Assembly: GCA_039811865.1 (NCBI GenBank)
Contig: JBDHZK010000030.1
Location: forward strand, 1 to 22,882
Length of the DNA: 22,882 nt
Direction: 5' to 3'
Origin: JBDHZK01 sp039811865
GTDB taxonomy: Bacteria; Actinomycetota; Actinomycetes; Propionibacteriales; Propionibacteriaceae
In this document: one piece after another, positions 1 to 10,899 of the stretch
Layout of the letters: each line of letters starts with the position of its first letter
Position numbering within the stretch: the first letter of the stretch is position 1
The notes under the pieces: generated by a model
Databases searched by the model: none
What the model was told of the DNA's origin: nothing
Seen by the model: only the letters and a program-made list of their open reading frames with translations
Program-made: the position numbers and the translations under genes

Positions 1-31
1 CGTCGTCCATGCGGGAAATGGATAGTCCCAT
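1..31 (-). CDS. Start of an unidentified gene (first 10 codons only)
   Basis: An ATG at 29-31 on the minus strand opens a frame that runs off the left edge, reading MGLSISRMDD. It is preceded by AGGAG seven bases upstream, and this Shine-Dalgarno sequence overlaps the TAG stop of the WXG-type gene. It is therefore probably the next gene of the same operon. Nothing can be said about function from ten residues. In ESX-like loci the position after an EspC-like and a WXG protein is often taken by a larger effector or partner, but that is only context. Confidence 0.55.
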   Translation of the reverse strand, partial: MGLSISRMDD

Positions 32-40
32 CGCGGTCTC

Positions 41-715
41 CTAGAAGGGCCAGGTCGGTAGCGGAAGCGGGGCGGGATCCCAGTCCCAGTTATCGGTTCG
101 TGGGATGACCCCGCCGCCGCAAAGGGCATCGCGTCCGGAGCGGATGAGGCCCTGAAACCACTCGATTAGATAGTCGAGCAGCTTCAGGATGATTCCAAGA
201 ATGAAAGCGAGGACGCCGATGCCGCCGGCCCAAACGAAGACGGTCGAAAGGATTGGGAGTGCCGCGGCGCCGACGCCGGTCGCGATGAGAATCAAGGCGA
301 TCGCCGTGACCGCCGCCGCCACCCACGCGGCCAGCCAAACGAGCCCCTGGCACGCCCAGCGCAGAGCGTCCAGGATCCAGTCGATGAGCTGCACCAGCCA
401 ATCGACGATGCCGAGCAGAAAGTCCAGGATCTGCTGCCACCACGCGGCCACGCACTTGCGGTACTCGTCGGCCTGGTCGCGGCCGTCGCCCTCCCAGCAG
501 CCGTCGCCGCCGACCGGCGTCTGGATCGCACCCTGCACCGAACGGACGGTGGCTACCGCCTGCCGGTAGACCTCAAGGGTTTGCAGCAGCGGCTCAGGAT
601 CGAGGTCGATCTTCTGCAGCGTCGGCATGAAGAAGGGTCGGGCGCCCAGCATGCCGAGCGCCTGGTCGCCTCGCCGGAGCGTCCCGACGTCGATCGTGCT
701 ACTTGGTTTCGCCAC
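41..715 (-). CDS. WXG100-like protein with C-terminal membrane region
   Basis: This 224-residue protein has a short helical N-terminal part ending in a W74-E-G76 motif, the hallmark turn of WXG100 proteins. A Trp-rich amphipathic stretch follows (about 92-125), then two strongly hydrophobic segments (about 127-150 and 155-182) and a Trp/Pro-rich tail. It is longer than a plain WXG100 protein (about 100 residues), so it resembles ESX-associated proteins that carry a membrane or effector-like extension. I do not recognise the C-terminal part. The start is GTG at 713-715, supported by GAGGG six to seven bases upstream, and it overlaps the end of the preceding EspC-like gene by 17 bp, suggesting coupled translation. 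No ESX ATPase or channel gene is present in the window, so secretion is inferred. It could also be a membrane-anchored immunity or chaperone-type protein. Confidence 0.6.
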   Translation of the reverse strand: MAKPSSTIDVGTLRRGDQALGMLGARPFFMPTLQKIDLDPEPLLQTLEVYRQAVATVRSVQGAIQTPVGGDGCWEGDGRDQADEYRKCVAAWWQQILDFLLGIVDWLVQLIDWILDALRWACQGLVWLAAWVAAAVTAIALILIATGVGAAALPILSTVFVWAGGIGVLAFILGIILKLLDYLIEWFQGLIRSGRDALCGGGVIPRTDNWDWDPAPLPLPTWPF

Positions 716-1025
716 GGTAAGCCCTCATGTCGGTGGTCAGCTTGCTGATCGCTGCCGCCCGGTCGTCTTCTGCTCGCCGGTAAGCCGACGCAGTGGCGCG
801 GAACATCGCTCCGAGGTTCTCGCCATGGTTCACCAGCGTGTCGGCCGCCTGCTGGCCCGCTTGCGATAGCCGTTCCATCGCCGGTCCAAGCGCGGCGAAC
901 AGTTCTGGATAGGAACCGCGGGGAGCGCCGGCCACGCTGGCCCTGACGGCGCGGCCCGCCTCGGCCAAAGGCATCGCCATCCGCGGATCGTGATCTGAGA
1001 TGCAGTCCGGATTGAAGACGAGCAT
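699..1025 (-). CDS. EspC-like / type VII secretion target family protein
   Basis: This predicted soluble helical protein of 108 residues has the composition and layout of the EspC/DUF2580-type family found beside WXG100 proteins in actinobacterial ESX loci. A short N-terminal stretch is followed by two Ala-rich helices (about 18-65 and 68-104), with charged residues at the end (YRRAEDDRAAA then TDMRAYRG). The family call rests on size, helical pattern and its overlap with a WXG-type gene; no catalytic residues are expected. The ATG at 1023-1025 has only a weak upstream SD (CGGGA). The stop overlaps the WXG gene start by 17 bp. Its likely role is a heterodimer partner or secreted substrate of a type VII system encoded elsewhere. 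It could instead be an unrelated small helical protein. Confidence 0.55.
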   Translation of the reverse strand: MLVFNPDCISDHDPRMAMPLAEAGRAVRASVAGAPRGSYPELFAALGPAMERLSQAGQQAADTLVNHGENLGAMFRATASAYRRAEDDRAAAISKLTTDMRAYRGETK

Positions 1026-1142
1026 TCCCGGAAGCTATCACCCGACCGGTTTATCTCCGCCGCCATTGGGTGCCCGGCGGTAAGCCCCGAAGGCATTCGC
1101 GCAGAAATCGGGGGTGGTTCCGAGCGTCGGCCGCAAGCGCGC

Positions 1143-1196
1143 CAGGCCCTGCGGCCTGTGTGACTTCTGCGTCGACCAACACCCCGAAAGTCACAC
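1143..1196. terminator. Two adjacent inverted repeats after a glycosyltransferase gene (possible terminator)
   Basis: GTGTGACTT at 1158-1166 is the exact reverse complement of AAGTCACAC at 1188-1196, giving a 9-bp stem with a 21-nt loop. The foot lies ten bases past the stop of the minus-strand glycosyltransferase gene. Immediately beyond is a second small hairpin, CAGGCC (1143-1148) with GGCCTG (1153-1158). There is no T-run, as is common for actinobacterial terminators. An operator for the downstream EspC-like gene is an alternative. Confidence 0.35.
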
Positions 1197-1205
1197 TGTT
1201 CCGGA

Positions 1206-2528
1206 TCAGCGCCGTCCGGCCCGAGCCATCTCGGCGTACAGGTCCATGTACGTCTGGGACTGGTTGGCGATGCTCCACTTGGACGCCAGTTCGCGGCTCC
1301 GCGCGGCGGCGCGCTCGCCGAAGCCAGGATCGTCCAGGTCGCGCAGCATCGCGGTGATGCCGTTCCCGAGGGAGACCGGATTCGCCCAAGTCACGCGGCT
1401 GTTGACGTCCGGGTCGATGACGAGGTCGAGTTCGGAATCCACGGTGACAATGGGCAGCCCGGCGTGCGCGGCTTCGTGCAGGACGAGCGCCTGGGTATCG
1501 GTCAGCGACGGGAAGACGAACACGTCGGCGGACTCGTAGTAACCGCCCAGTTGGTCTCGCTCCACCTCGCCGACCAGCGTCACGCCGCCGCGGGCCGCCG
1601 CTCGCTTCAGGCGTTGTCGCAGGACGGGCGACTTGCGCCAGTCGCCGACGATCATGAGTTCGACGTCGTCGAGGTGTTCTTGCACCAGCCGGAATGCGTC
1701 CAGCAGCAGGCCGATGCCCTTTTCCGGGGCGATGCGCCCGGCGTACAGCAGGCGGCGTCCGCGCGCGCGTGGCTGGCCCGGCTCGGACGGCAGTTTGTCC
1801 GCCCCGTTCGGGATCGTCCGGACCTTGCATTTGGGCGCGAACTCCGCCACCCGACGCTCGGTCTTCTCCGAGGGCGTGACGACGACGTCGGCATCCTCGA
1901 GCATCTGCCTGGCGCCGTTCAGGAGGTTTCGCCGGGACGTCCGCGGCGGCTGAATGCTTCGCCACGAGGTCAGGTGCCGCAGCTTCGACGGCGAGACCGA
2001 ACTGTTGCCCGTGCTCAGCTTGATCAGCCGATAGAAGGCGTCCAGGAACGGCGCGAGGTGCCAGTAATGGTCGGCGTACGCCTCGAAGTCGGTGTGCCAG
2101 GTCACCAGCAGCGGGACGCCCGCGCGCTTGGCGACCCATACCCCCAGCAGTCCGACAGCGCCGAAGCCATGCACGTGAATGAGGTCCGGTGGGTCCGCGG
2201 ACAACTCCTCCAGGTGTTCCTCAAACTGGCGTCCGTCGGCAAACCTGGCGGACGTCCCGATCAGGTAAGTGGACGGCAACCGGATCTCGCGGCGTCCAGG
2301 CTTGCCTGCGTGCGGGTTCGGGCCCTTGCTCGCCGGGGCGACGAGCAAAACCTGGTGTCCCGCGTTGAGGAGTTCGCCCTCGAGGAACTGCACGGCGAAC
2401 ATCAGGCCGCTGCGCCCCGGGCCGTAGTTGTCGGTGAACAGACCGATCCGCAAGGGTCGATCGACCCGGCCGGACTCGGCGTGCGCCGCCCCGTCCTTCT
2501 CGACCTCAGGCATCCCTCTCCAATACAT
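1206..2528 (-). CDS. Glycosyltransferase, GT4-type (GT-B fold)
   Basis: The two-Rossmann GT-B layout is clear. The N-terminal domain opens with LRIGLFTDNYGPGRSGLMF and includes DLIHVHGFGAVG and TWHTDFEAYADHYWH. The C-terminal nucleotide-sugar domain has LLYAGRIAPEKGIGLLLDAF, LMIVGDW and FPSLTDTQALVLHEAAHAG. In that last motif the usual E-x7-E is D-x7-E. The TDTQ form resembles glycosyltransferases acting on diacylglycerol or phosphatidylinositol, so a glycolipid product is plausible but not shown. I chose ATG 2526-2528 (440 residues) because GAGGGG lies six bases upstream. An internal ATG at 2511-2513 has GGAGAGG close by and is a real alternative, since a possible -10 box (TAGGAT, minus strand, 2542-2547) would leave almost no leader for the first ATG. 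The open frame extends upstream to 2633 with unconvincing sequence. It is encoded alone, downstream of the PFOR operon in the same direction. Confidence 0.85.
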   Translation of the reverse strand: MYWRGMPEVEKDGAAHAESGRVDRPLRIGLFTDNYGPGRSGLMFAVQFLEGELLNAGHQVLLVAPASKGPNPHAGKPGRREIRLPSTYLIGTSARFADGRQFEEHLEELSADPPDLIHVHGFGAVGLLGVWVAKRAGVPLLVTWHTDFEAYADHYWHLAPFLDAFYRLIKLSTGNSSVSPSKLRHLTSWRSIQPPRTSRRNLLNGARQMLEDADVVVTPSEKTERRVAEFAPKCKVRTIPNGADKLPSEPGQPRARGRRLLYAGRIAPEKGIGLLLDAFRLVQEHLDDVELMIVGDWRKSPVLRQRLKRAAARGGVTLVGEVERDQLGGYYESADVFVFPSLTDTQALVLHEAAHAGLPIVTVDSELDLVIDPDVNSRVTWANPVSLGNGITAMLRDLDDPGFGERAAARSRELASKWSIANQSQTYMDLYAEMARAGRR

Positions 2529-2731
2529 TTCGCGCCCCTCGATCCTAACCGCGCCCGCTGCCGGCAACCGCCGCTGGACGCCCGCGCCGGCGCGGCCCAA
2601 CCGATGCTCGACCGAACGGCTGCTGCCGGTCACGAGGTCACTTGGCAGGTGGGACGCGACTTCGACACCCGAATACCCCAGCTGACGTCGTGATCGGCAC
2701 CGTTACCGAGCCCGTCACCCACGATCGGGCG

Positions 2732-3750
2732 TCAGTGCAAGCTCCCGTAGGTCGACTTCGCCCGCTCCAGCGCCGCAACATAGCCCGCCCGTGCGTACCC
2801 GTTGGCCTCGGCGCCGGCAGGGACGGCGAGCAGGCCGCGCGCGTCGTCCACGTCGGCAAAACCCTTGCGCGTAAGCCAGCTCCGCAGCCCCGACAGCAGC
2901 CGGGCCGAGTGCTGCGTCCCATGCCGGACGAGCGCGGACGTCGTCATCACCACATCCGCCCCCGCGAGCAGGTAGCGGACGACGTCGTCGGCCGTCTCCA
3001 CGCCCGAGGTCGCCGCCAAGGACGCCCGCACCTGTCCGCGCAGCGCGGCGATCCACGTCCGGGGCAGCTTTCCCTCCGCCGGATGCGACAACTCCACGCG
3101 CGGCTCCACGCTGACCGACTCGATGTCGATGTCGGGCTGCAGGAAGCGATTGAACAGCACCAGGCCGTCCACGCCGACCTCGTCCAGCCGCAGCGCGAAC
3201 TCGCCGAACGAGCTGAAGTACGGGCTCAGCTTCACCGCGACCGGGATGTCGACGGCGTCCTTCACCGCCGCGACGATCTCGACGTGCCGGTCCTCGACGC
3301 TGCGGCCAGGCGTGTGCACGTCGCCGGGCACGAAGTAGATGTTCAGCTCCAGCGCGGCCGCGCCGGCGTCGGCCATCTGCCGCGCGAACGACGTCCACCC
3401 GCCCGAGGACGCCCCGTTCAGGCTCGCGATCAGCGGCACATCGATCGCGGACGCCCCCCGCTCGATCAGGTTCAGGTATGCCGCGCCCACGCCGTTGTCG
3501 GCGTTGACGACGCTGGGAAAGTAGCTCAGCGACTCCGCGTAGGCCTCGGCATGCAGTTCCTCCAGCTCCGCGTCGCGGGCAGCCTCGCGGCGCAACTGCT
3601 CCTCGAACATCGAGTACAAGACGACCGCGCCCACGCCTCCGTCCGCCAGCGCCCTGATGCCCTCCACCGTCTGCGACAGCGGTCCGGCGGATGCGACCAG
3701 CGGATTTCGCAGCGGCAGCCCCAAATAGGTGGTGCCCAGCGACGGCGTGT

Positions 3751-3754
<4 letters not shown>
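2732..3754 (-). CDS. Dihydroorotate dehydrogenase-like flavoprotein of the PFOR operon
   Basis: This 340-residue TIM-barrel protein has the FMN-binding pattern of the dihydroorotate dehydrogenase superfamily: NPLVASAGPLS near the start, a Lys in VAVKLSPYF (K175), VLFNRF (N202) and GVETADDVVRYLLAGAD with TTSALVRHG near the C-terminus. Authentic class 1 DHODs have an Asn-x-Ser-Cys/Ser-Pro-Asn segment carrying the catalytic base. Here the equivalent stretch reads LELNIYFVPGD (136-146), with no Cys or Ser. This matches a subfamily annotated only as DHOD-like, often beside pyruvate:ferredoxin oxidoreductases. Pyrimidine synthesis is therefore doubtful and a redox role linked to PFOR is more likely, but unproven. 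The ATG overlaps the nifJ stop (ATGA, 3751-3754) and has a strong AGGAGG five bases upstream, so translation is coupled. It is the last gene of the operon. Confidence 0.85.
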
Positions 3755-7323
<3,569 letters not shown>

Positions 7324-7326
7324 GGC

Positions 7327-8955
7327 TCAGGACTCCCGGATCATCTCGATGGCATGCACCGGGCACTGGTCGTAGCAGGTGCCGCAGCCGGTGCATTTGG
7401 CGTAGTCGAAGCGGTATCGGTAGCCCTTGCCGAGCTTGATCACGGCGTCCTCGGGGCAGGCGCCCAGGCACCCGTCGCACTCGAAGCAGTTGCCGCAGGA
7501 CAGGCAGCGTCCGGCTTCGGTGTGGGCCTGGTCCTGGTCGAGCCCACCGACGATCTCGTCGAAGTCGGCGATCCGGACGCCCGGGTCCAGCTCGGGCTGG
7601 GAGTGGCGACGGGCGTCCCCGAAGTACCAGATGTTCAGCTTGTCGAACGACGCGAGCTCGTGCTTCGGCCGCTCCGGCGCGGGCTGACTGTTCAGCCAAG
7701 CGTCGATCTGGTGGGCGGCGCGTTTGCCATGACCGACGCCGACGGTGACCGTCCGCTCGGACGGCACCGCGTCGCCACCGGCGAAGATGCCCGGGACGTC
7801 CGTCATCAGGGACAACCGGTCCACCTGGACGACGTCGTTGTCGAACCGCATGCCGGGGATCTTGCGCAGGAAGGCCGAGTCCGCCTCCTGGCCGAGGGCC
7901 AGGATGACGGTGTCGGCCTGCAGCTTCTCGAACCGACCGGTGCCGCGGGCTTTGCCGTGCTCGTCGAGTTCCATGATCTCGACGGTCATCTCGTCGTCCT
8001 CCATGGACGAGATGGTGCGCAGCCAGTTCATCTTGACGCCCTCGCGCTCGGCCTCGGTCTTCTCCTCGGCGTGCGCGGGCATCTGCGCCTCGGTGCGGCG
8101 GTAGACGATGATGCTCTCCTCCGCGCCGAGGCGCCGGGCGACGCGGGCAGCGTCCATGGCGGTGTTGCCGCCTCCGTAGACCGCGACCTTGCGGCCGATC
8201 ACCGGACGCTCGCCGGAGGCCACGTCACGTAAGAAGCTGACCGCGTCCACGATCTTGCTGGCATCGCGGCTGGGGATGTCGACCCGCTTGGACAGGTGCG
8301 CGCCGATCGCCACGAACACCGCCGCGAAGTTCCCCGCGCCCTGCTCCTCGAGCAGGTCCTTGACGGGGGCATTGGTGACGATCCGGACGCCCAGGTCGGC
8401 GATCCGGGCGATCTCGGCGTCCAGGACGGCCCTGGGCAGCCGGTACTCGGGGATGCCGTAGCGCATCATCCCGCCCGGGACGTCGGAGGCGTCCCGGACT
8501 TCCACGGTGTGGCCGAGCTTGGCCAACTGGTACGCCGCGGACAGCCCGCTGGGGCCGGCGCCGATGATCAGCACCCGGCGTCCGGTGGAGTATTTCGGCT
8601 GGTCGAAGGTCCAGCCCCGCTCGATGGCGAGGTCGCCGAGGTAGCGCTCCACGGAGTGGATCGAGACGGCGCCGTCCAGCTCGATGCGATTGCAGGCGGT
8701 CTCGCACGGGTGGTAACAGACGCGGCCGTGGATCGCGGGGAAGGGGTTGTGTTTGACGAGTTCACGCCAAGCCCCCTCCTCGTTGCCCGCCTTGATCAGC
8801 CGAAGCCACTCCTGGATGTTCTCCCCGGCCGGGCAGGCGTTGTTGCATGGAGGGAGGAGGTCAAGGTAGATGGGCATCCGGGCCCGTACCGGACCTACCC
8901 TGCCGGCGCCGACCGCGAGGTCTGGAAGCGAGGTGAGGTCGTGGTGATCGGCCAT
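7327..8955 (-). CDS. GltD-like NAD(P)H:ferredoxin oxidoreductase with C-terminal 4Fe-4S domain
   Basis: This 542-residue flavin/Fe-S protein is related to the glutamate synthase small subunit (GltD) and NfnB. The N-terminal Fe-S region has C37, C41, C80, C84 and C88. An FAD Rossmann site lies at 132-137 (GAGPSG), an NAD(P) site at 261-266 (GGGNTA) and a second FAD contact at GGDAV (393-397). Unlike plain GltD, it continues into a ferredoxin domain: a Cys-dense segment with C484, C487, C490, C493, C496 and C500, then CTGCGTCYDQCP (521-532). No glutamate synthase large subunit is nearby. As the first gene of the PFOR operon it most likely exchanges electrons between ferredoxin and NAD(P)H. The ATG at 8953-8955 has AAGGGG about seven bases upstream. 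The family is clear; cofactor preference and direction of electron flow are inferred. Confidence 0.9.
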   Translation of the reverse strand: MADHHDLTSLPDLAVGAGRVGPVRARMPIYLDLLPPCNNACPAGENIQEWLRLIKAGNEEGAWRELVKHNPFPAIHGRVCYHPCETACNRIELDGAVSIHSVERYLGDLAIERGWTFDQPKYSTGRRVLIIGAGPSGLSAAYQLAKLGHTVEVRDASDVPGGMMRYGIPEYRLPRAVLDAEIARIADLGVRIVTNAPVKDLLEEQGAGNFAAVFVAIGAHLSKRVDIPSRDASKIVDAVSFLRDVASGERPVIGRKVAVYGGGNTAMDAARVARRLGAEESIIVYRRTEAQMPAHAEEKTEAEREGVKMNWLRTISSMEDDEMTVEIMELDEHGKARGTGRFEKLQADTVILALGQEADSAFLRKIPGMRFDNDVVQVDRLSLMTDVPGIFAGGDAVPSERTVTVGVGHGKRAAHQIDAWLNSQPAPERPKHELASFDKLNIWYFGDARRHSQPELDPGVRIADFDEIVGGLDQDQAHTEAGRCLSCGNCFECDGCLGACPEDAVIKLGKGYRYRFDYAKCTGCGTCYDQCPVHAIEMIRES

Positions 8956-8987
8956 TGATCGTCCCCTTTGCGCAGGCTCGGCTGCTC

Positions 8988-8993
8988 ACATTA
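8988..8993 (-). promoter_or_regulatory. Possible -10 box of the PFOR operon
   Basis: TAATGT on the minus strand fits the actinobacterial TANNNT consensus and lies 32 bases upstream of the ATG of the GltD-like gene, leaving room for the AAGGGG ribosome binding site. No good -35 match is seen at the usual spacing, so this is tentative. Confidence 0.25.
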
Positions 8994-9053
8994 CCCCGGC
9001 GGGTGGGGGTGAAATCGCTGAGGGTCGGCGGTGGGCGCGGTCGCCGACACAGT

Positions 9054-9087
9054 GTTGATTCGGTCCGCCTAAGCGGGCCAAACCAAC
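9054..9087. repeat. 34-bp intergenic palindrome, copy 1
   Basis: The arms GTTGATTCGG (9054-9063) and CCAAACCAAC (9078-9087) are near-perfect inverted repeats around an inner hairpin of CCGC, loop CTAA, GCGG. Outside it, CCGACA (9044-9049) pairs with TGTCGG (9092-9097) across matching 4-nt gaps, so the full structure spans 9044-9097. By hand alignment it matches the element at 15679-15712 at 27 of 34 positions with no gaps. It starts 14 bases past the stop of the cardiolipin synthase gene, so it may act as a terminator. There is no U-tract. Confidence 0.7.
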
Positions 9088-9110
9088 GCGCTGTCGGCCC
9101 GAGCAAGGCT

Positions 9111-10598
9111 TCACAGCAGCGGCGCGACCATGTCGACGGCGTTCTGGACGAAGCGGCGCCGCCACGGCCAGGCGAGCACCGTTTCCTCCGAAACCGGATG
9201 CGACGCTGCGGCGTAGCCCTCCTGGCGACGCCGAATCTGGGCGACGACGTCCGGGTCGGCGATCAGCAGGTTGTTCTCGAAGTTGAGTTGGAGGCTGCGC
9301 CGGTCCATGTTGGCCGAGCCGACCAGGGCGAACTCGCCGTCCGCGGTGATCGCCTTGGTGTGTAGCAGCCCGAGCGGGTACTCCAAGATCTCGACGCCAG
9401 ATTCCAGCAGCGCCGCGTAGGTGCTGCGGGCCGAGGCGGCCACCAACCACGAGTTGTTGCGCGCGGGCAGGATGAGCCGCGTCCGGACACCGCGGCGCGG
9501 CGCCGCAGCCAGCGCGCGCAGGAGAGACTCGTCGGGGACGAAGTAGGGGGTGGTGATCAGCAACTCCGCGCGCGCGGCGTAGATGGACGTCACGAACGCG
9601 TCGGACATGGCATCGTCGTCGCTCGTCGGTCCGGTGCCGAACATCTGGGCGACCGCGCCGCCCTGCCTGGGAGCGGGCAGCGGCGCCGCGGAAGGGACAG
9701 CCTCCAGCTCCTTGTGGCCCGTCCCGGTGATCCAGGTGCTGAGGAAGATGTACTGCGCCTGCCGCACGATCGGGCCCTCGCAGCGGAACAGAATGTCCAC
9801 CCAGGGCGCGTACTTCGCCTCGACCCGGAACTGCGGATCGGCACAGTTCTGGCTGCCGCAATAGGCGATGGCATTGTCGATGATCACGATCTTGCGGTGG
9901 TCGCGCAGGTCAACGCGCCCGACTGCGAGGTTCCCCAGCCGCGGGATGTCCCCGAGCGTGGCAAAGGTTTCCACGCCGGCGTCGGCGAGTTGTCGCCAGC
10001 GCGGGGACTTCGTGAACGCGCGCGAGCCGAGCGCGTCCACCATCACCCGGCAGCGCACGCCGCGCTTGGCGGCCGCACAGACGGCGTCGGCCACCAAGCC
10101 GCCGTGGTCGTCGTCCAGCCAGATGTAGAAGCTGATGTGGACGCTGTCGGTGGCCGATTCGACGTCGGCGATCAGGGCATTGATGGCGAGATCGGAATCG
10201 ATCATCGGCTGGTCGATCGGGGCGTCCGCGTCCCCAAGCAGGCGAATGGTGTTGCCGGTCGTCGGCTCGAAGCCGTTGATCCGCGAGACCAGGTCGAACA
10301 GGCCGCGGACGCGCGGGGGCACGTCCGGGTCGGCGTCCTGCCGAGGAATCGGCATGGCGGCGATCGTCTGGTGGAGGCGCCGGACCCGCTCTCGACCGAT
10401 GCTCGTCTCGCCCACCATCAAATACGCGATCACGCCCACCAGGGGCAGCGCCATGATCACCGCGACCCAGGCGACGCGGGACGAGGGGATGCGCCCCGGA
10501 CGGGTGATCGCTCGGGCCGCGACGGCGAGATGCAGGACGAAGACGGCCACGGCCACCAGCGCGTCGATGAAGTGAATCAAAGGTCGGTCCCAGCCCAT
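9111..10598 (-). CDS. cls: Cardiolipin synthase (phospholipase D family)
   Basis: This 495-residue membrane-associated enzyme joins two phosphatidylglycerol molecules, or another phosphatidyl donor, to form cardiolipin. Two N-terminal membrane helices (about 10-30 and 42-62) precede two phospholipase-D domains. Both HKD motifs are intact: H234-R-K236-IVII-D241 followed by AYCGSQN, and H413-T-K415-AITA-D420 followed by ALVGSANMD. Length and architecture match bacterial Cls. The motif RSLQLNFENN is typical of the C-terminal part. The ATG at 10596-10598 has AGGAG six bases upstream. The gene faces away from the luciferase-like gene across a 301-bp intergenic region and is followed by the 34-bp palindrome. 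Some actinobacteria use a different, CDP-alcohol-type cardiolipin synthase, so the presence of the PLD-type enzyme is a useful marker. A related PLD-type transferase with another substrate remains possible. Confidence 0.93.
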   Translation of the reverse strand: MGWDRPLIHFIDALVAVAVFVLHLAVAARAITRPGRIPSSRVAWVAVIMALPLVGVIAYLMVGETSIGRERVRRLHQTIAAMPIPRQDADPDVPPRVRGLFDLVSRINGFEPTTGNTIRLLGDADAPIDQPMIDSDLAINALIADVESATDSVHISFYIWLDDDHGGLVADAVCAAAKRGVRCRVMVDALGSRAFTKSPRWRQLADAGVETFATLGDIPRLGNLAVGRVDLRDHRKIVIIDNAIAYCGSQNCADPQFRVEAKYAPWVDILFRCEGPIVRQAQYIFLSTWITGTGHKELEAVPSAAPLPAPRQGGAVAQMFGTGPTSDDDAMSDAFVTSIYAARAELLITTPYFVPDESLLRALAAAPRRGVRTRLILPARNNSWLVAASARSTYAALLESGVEILEYPLGLLHTKAITADGEFALVGSANMDRRSLQLNFENNLLIADPDVVAQIRRRQEGYAAASHPVSEETVLAWPWRRRFVQNAVDMVAPLL

Positions 10599-10715
10599 GT
10601 CGGTCTCCTGGTCGCGCCGTTGAGGACGGTTGTTGGCGCCACCATGTCATCCGGACGCGCGCGTTGCCACGTTGAGATGCCCGACTCTCGACCGGCGGTG
10701 GCCGGCCGGCCCGCC

Positions 10716-10735
10716 CGAGCGTGTGGGTTCGCTCG
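10716..10735. promoter_or_regulatory. Small inverted repeat (possible operator)
   Basis: CGAGCG (10716-10721) and CGCTCG (10730-10735) are perfect 6-bp inverted repeats separated by TGTGGGTT. It sits between the divergent genes. It could be a regulator site or chance in GC-rich sequence. Confidence 0.25.
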
Positions 10736-10760
10736 TCCGACCGGTCTACCGCCCTGGAAT

Positions 10761-10846
10761 GTGAAAACGTGCGGAGGGTCGCGTCCACTGGGTCGCGGTT
10801 GAGCGTGAAGCCGGCACGTGCGACCCGGATCGCCGCACGATTCCAC
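10761..10846. repeat. 86-bp element with 14-bp terminal inverted repeats, copy A
   Basis: GTGAAAACGTGCGG (10761-10774) and CCGCACGATTCCAC (10833-10846) form the ends; one is the reverse complement of the other at 12 of 14 positions. The interior can pair further: GGGTCGC at 10776-10782 or 10790-10796 with GCGACCC at 10820-10826. The ends match those of the 85-bp copy at 16137-16221 at 27 of 28 positions, and similarity extends left to a shared CCTGG (10753-10757). It encodes no protein that I can support. Confidence 0.7.
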
Positions 10847-10861
10847 CGATTCTCGATTCGG

Positions 10862-10881
10862 CCTGGCGCCGGTGAGCCAGG
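10862..10881 (+). promoter_or_regulatory. Inverted repeat in the leader of the luciferase-like gene
   Basis: CCTGGC (10862-10867) and GCCAGG (10876-10881) are perfect 6-bp inverted repeats with an 8-nt loop, ending 18 bases before the ATG at 10900. It may be an operator or a leader hairpin; function is unknown. Confidence 0.3.
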
Positions 10882-10899
10882 TCGAGGCATGGTGAGGCG

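Larger units (their letters stand above)
10599..10899. other. Divergent intergenic region with several inverted repeats
   Basis: This 301-bp stretch separates the cardiolipin synthase gene (minus) from the luciferase-like gene (plus) and should contain both promoters. No coding frame here looks genuine. It holds three inverted repeats: 10716-10735, the 86-bp element at 10761-10846 and 10862-10881. I could not pick a convincing -10/-35 pair for either gene. Confidence 0.6.

Noticed and set aside
2529..2731. Possible terminator of the PFOR operon (GCCCG / CGGGC and CTGACG / CGTCAG inverted repeats near 2682-2735)
   Set aside because: The pairings are short, overlap the stop codon of the DHOD-like gene and are within chance for this GC content. 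No other gene or signal was seen in this 203-bp gap apart from the weak -10 box noted with the glycosyltransferase.
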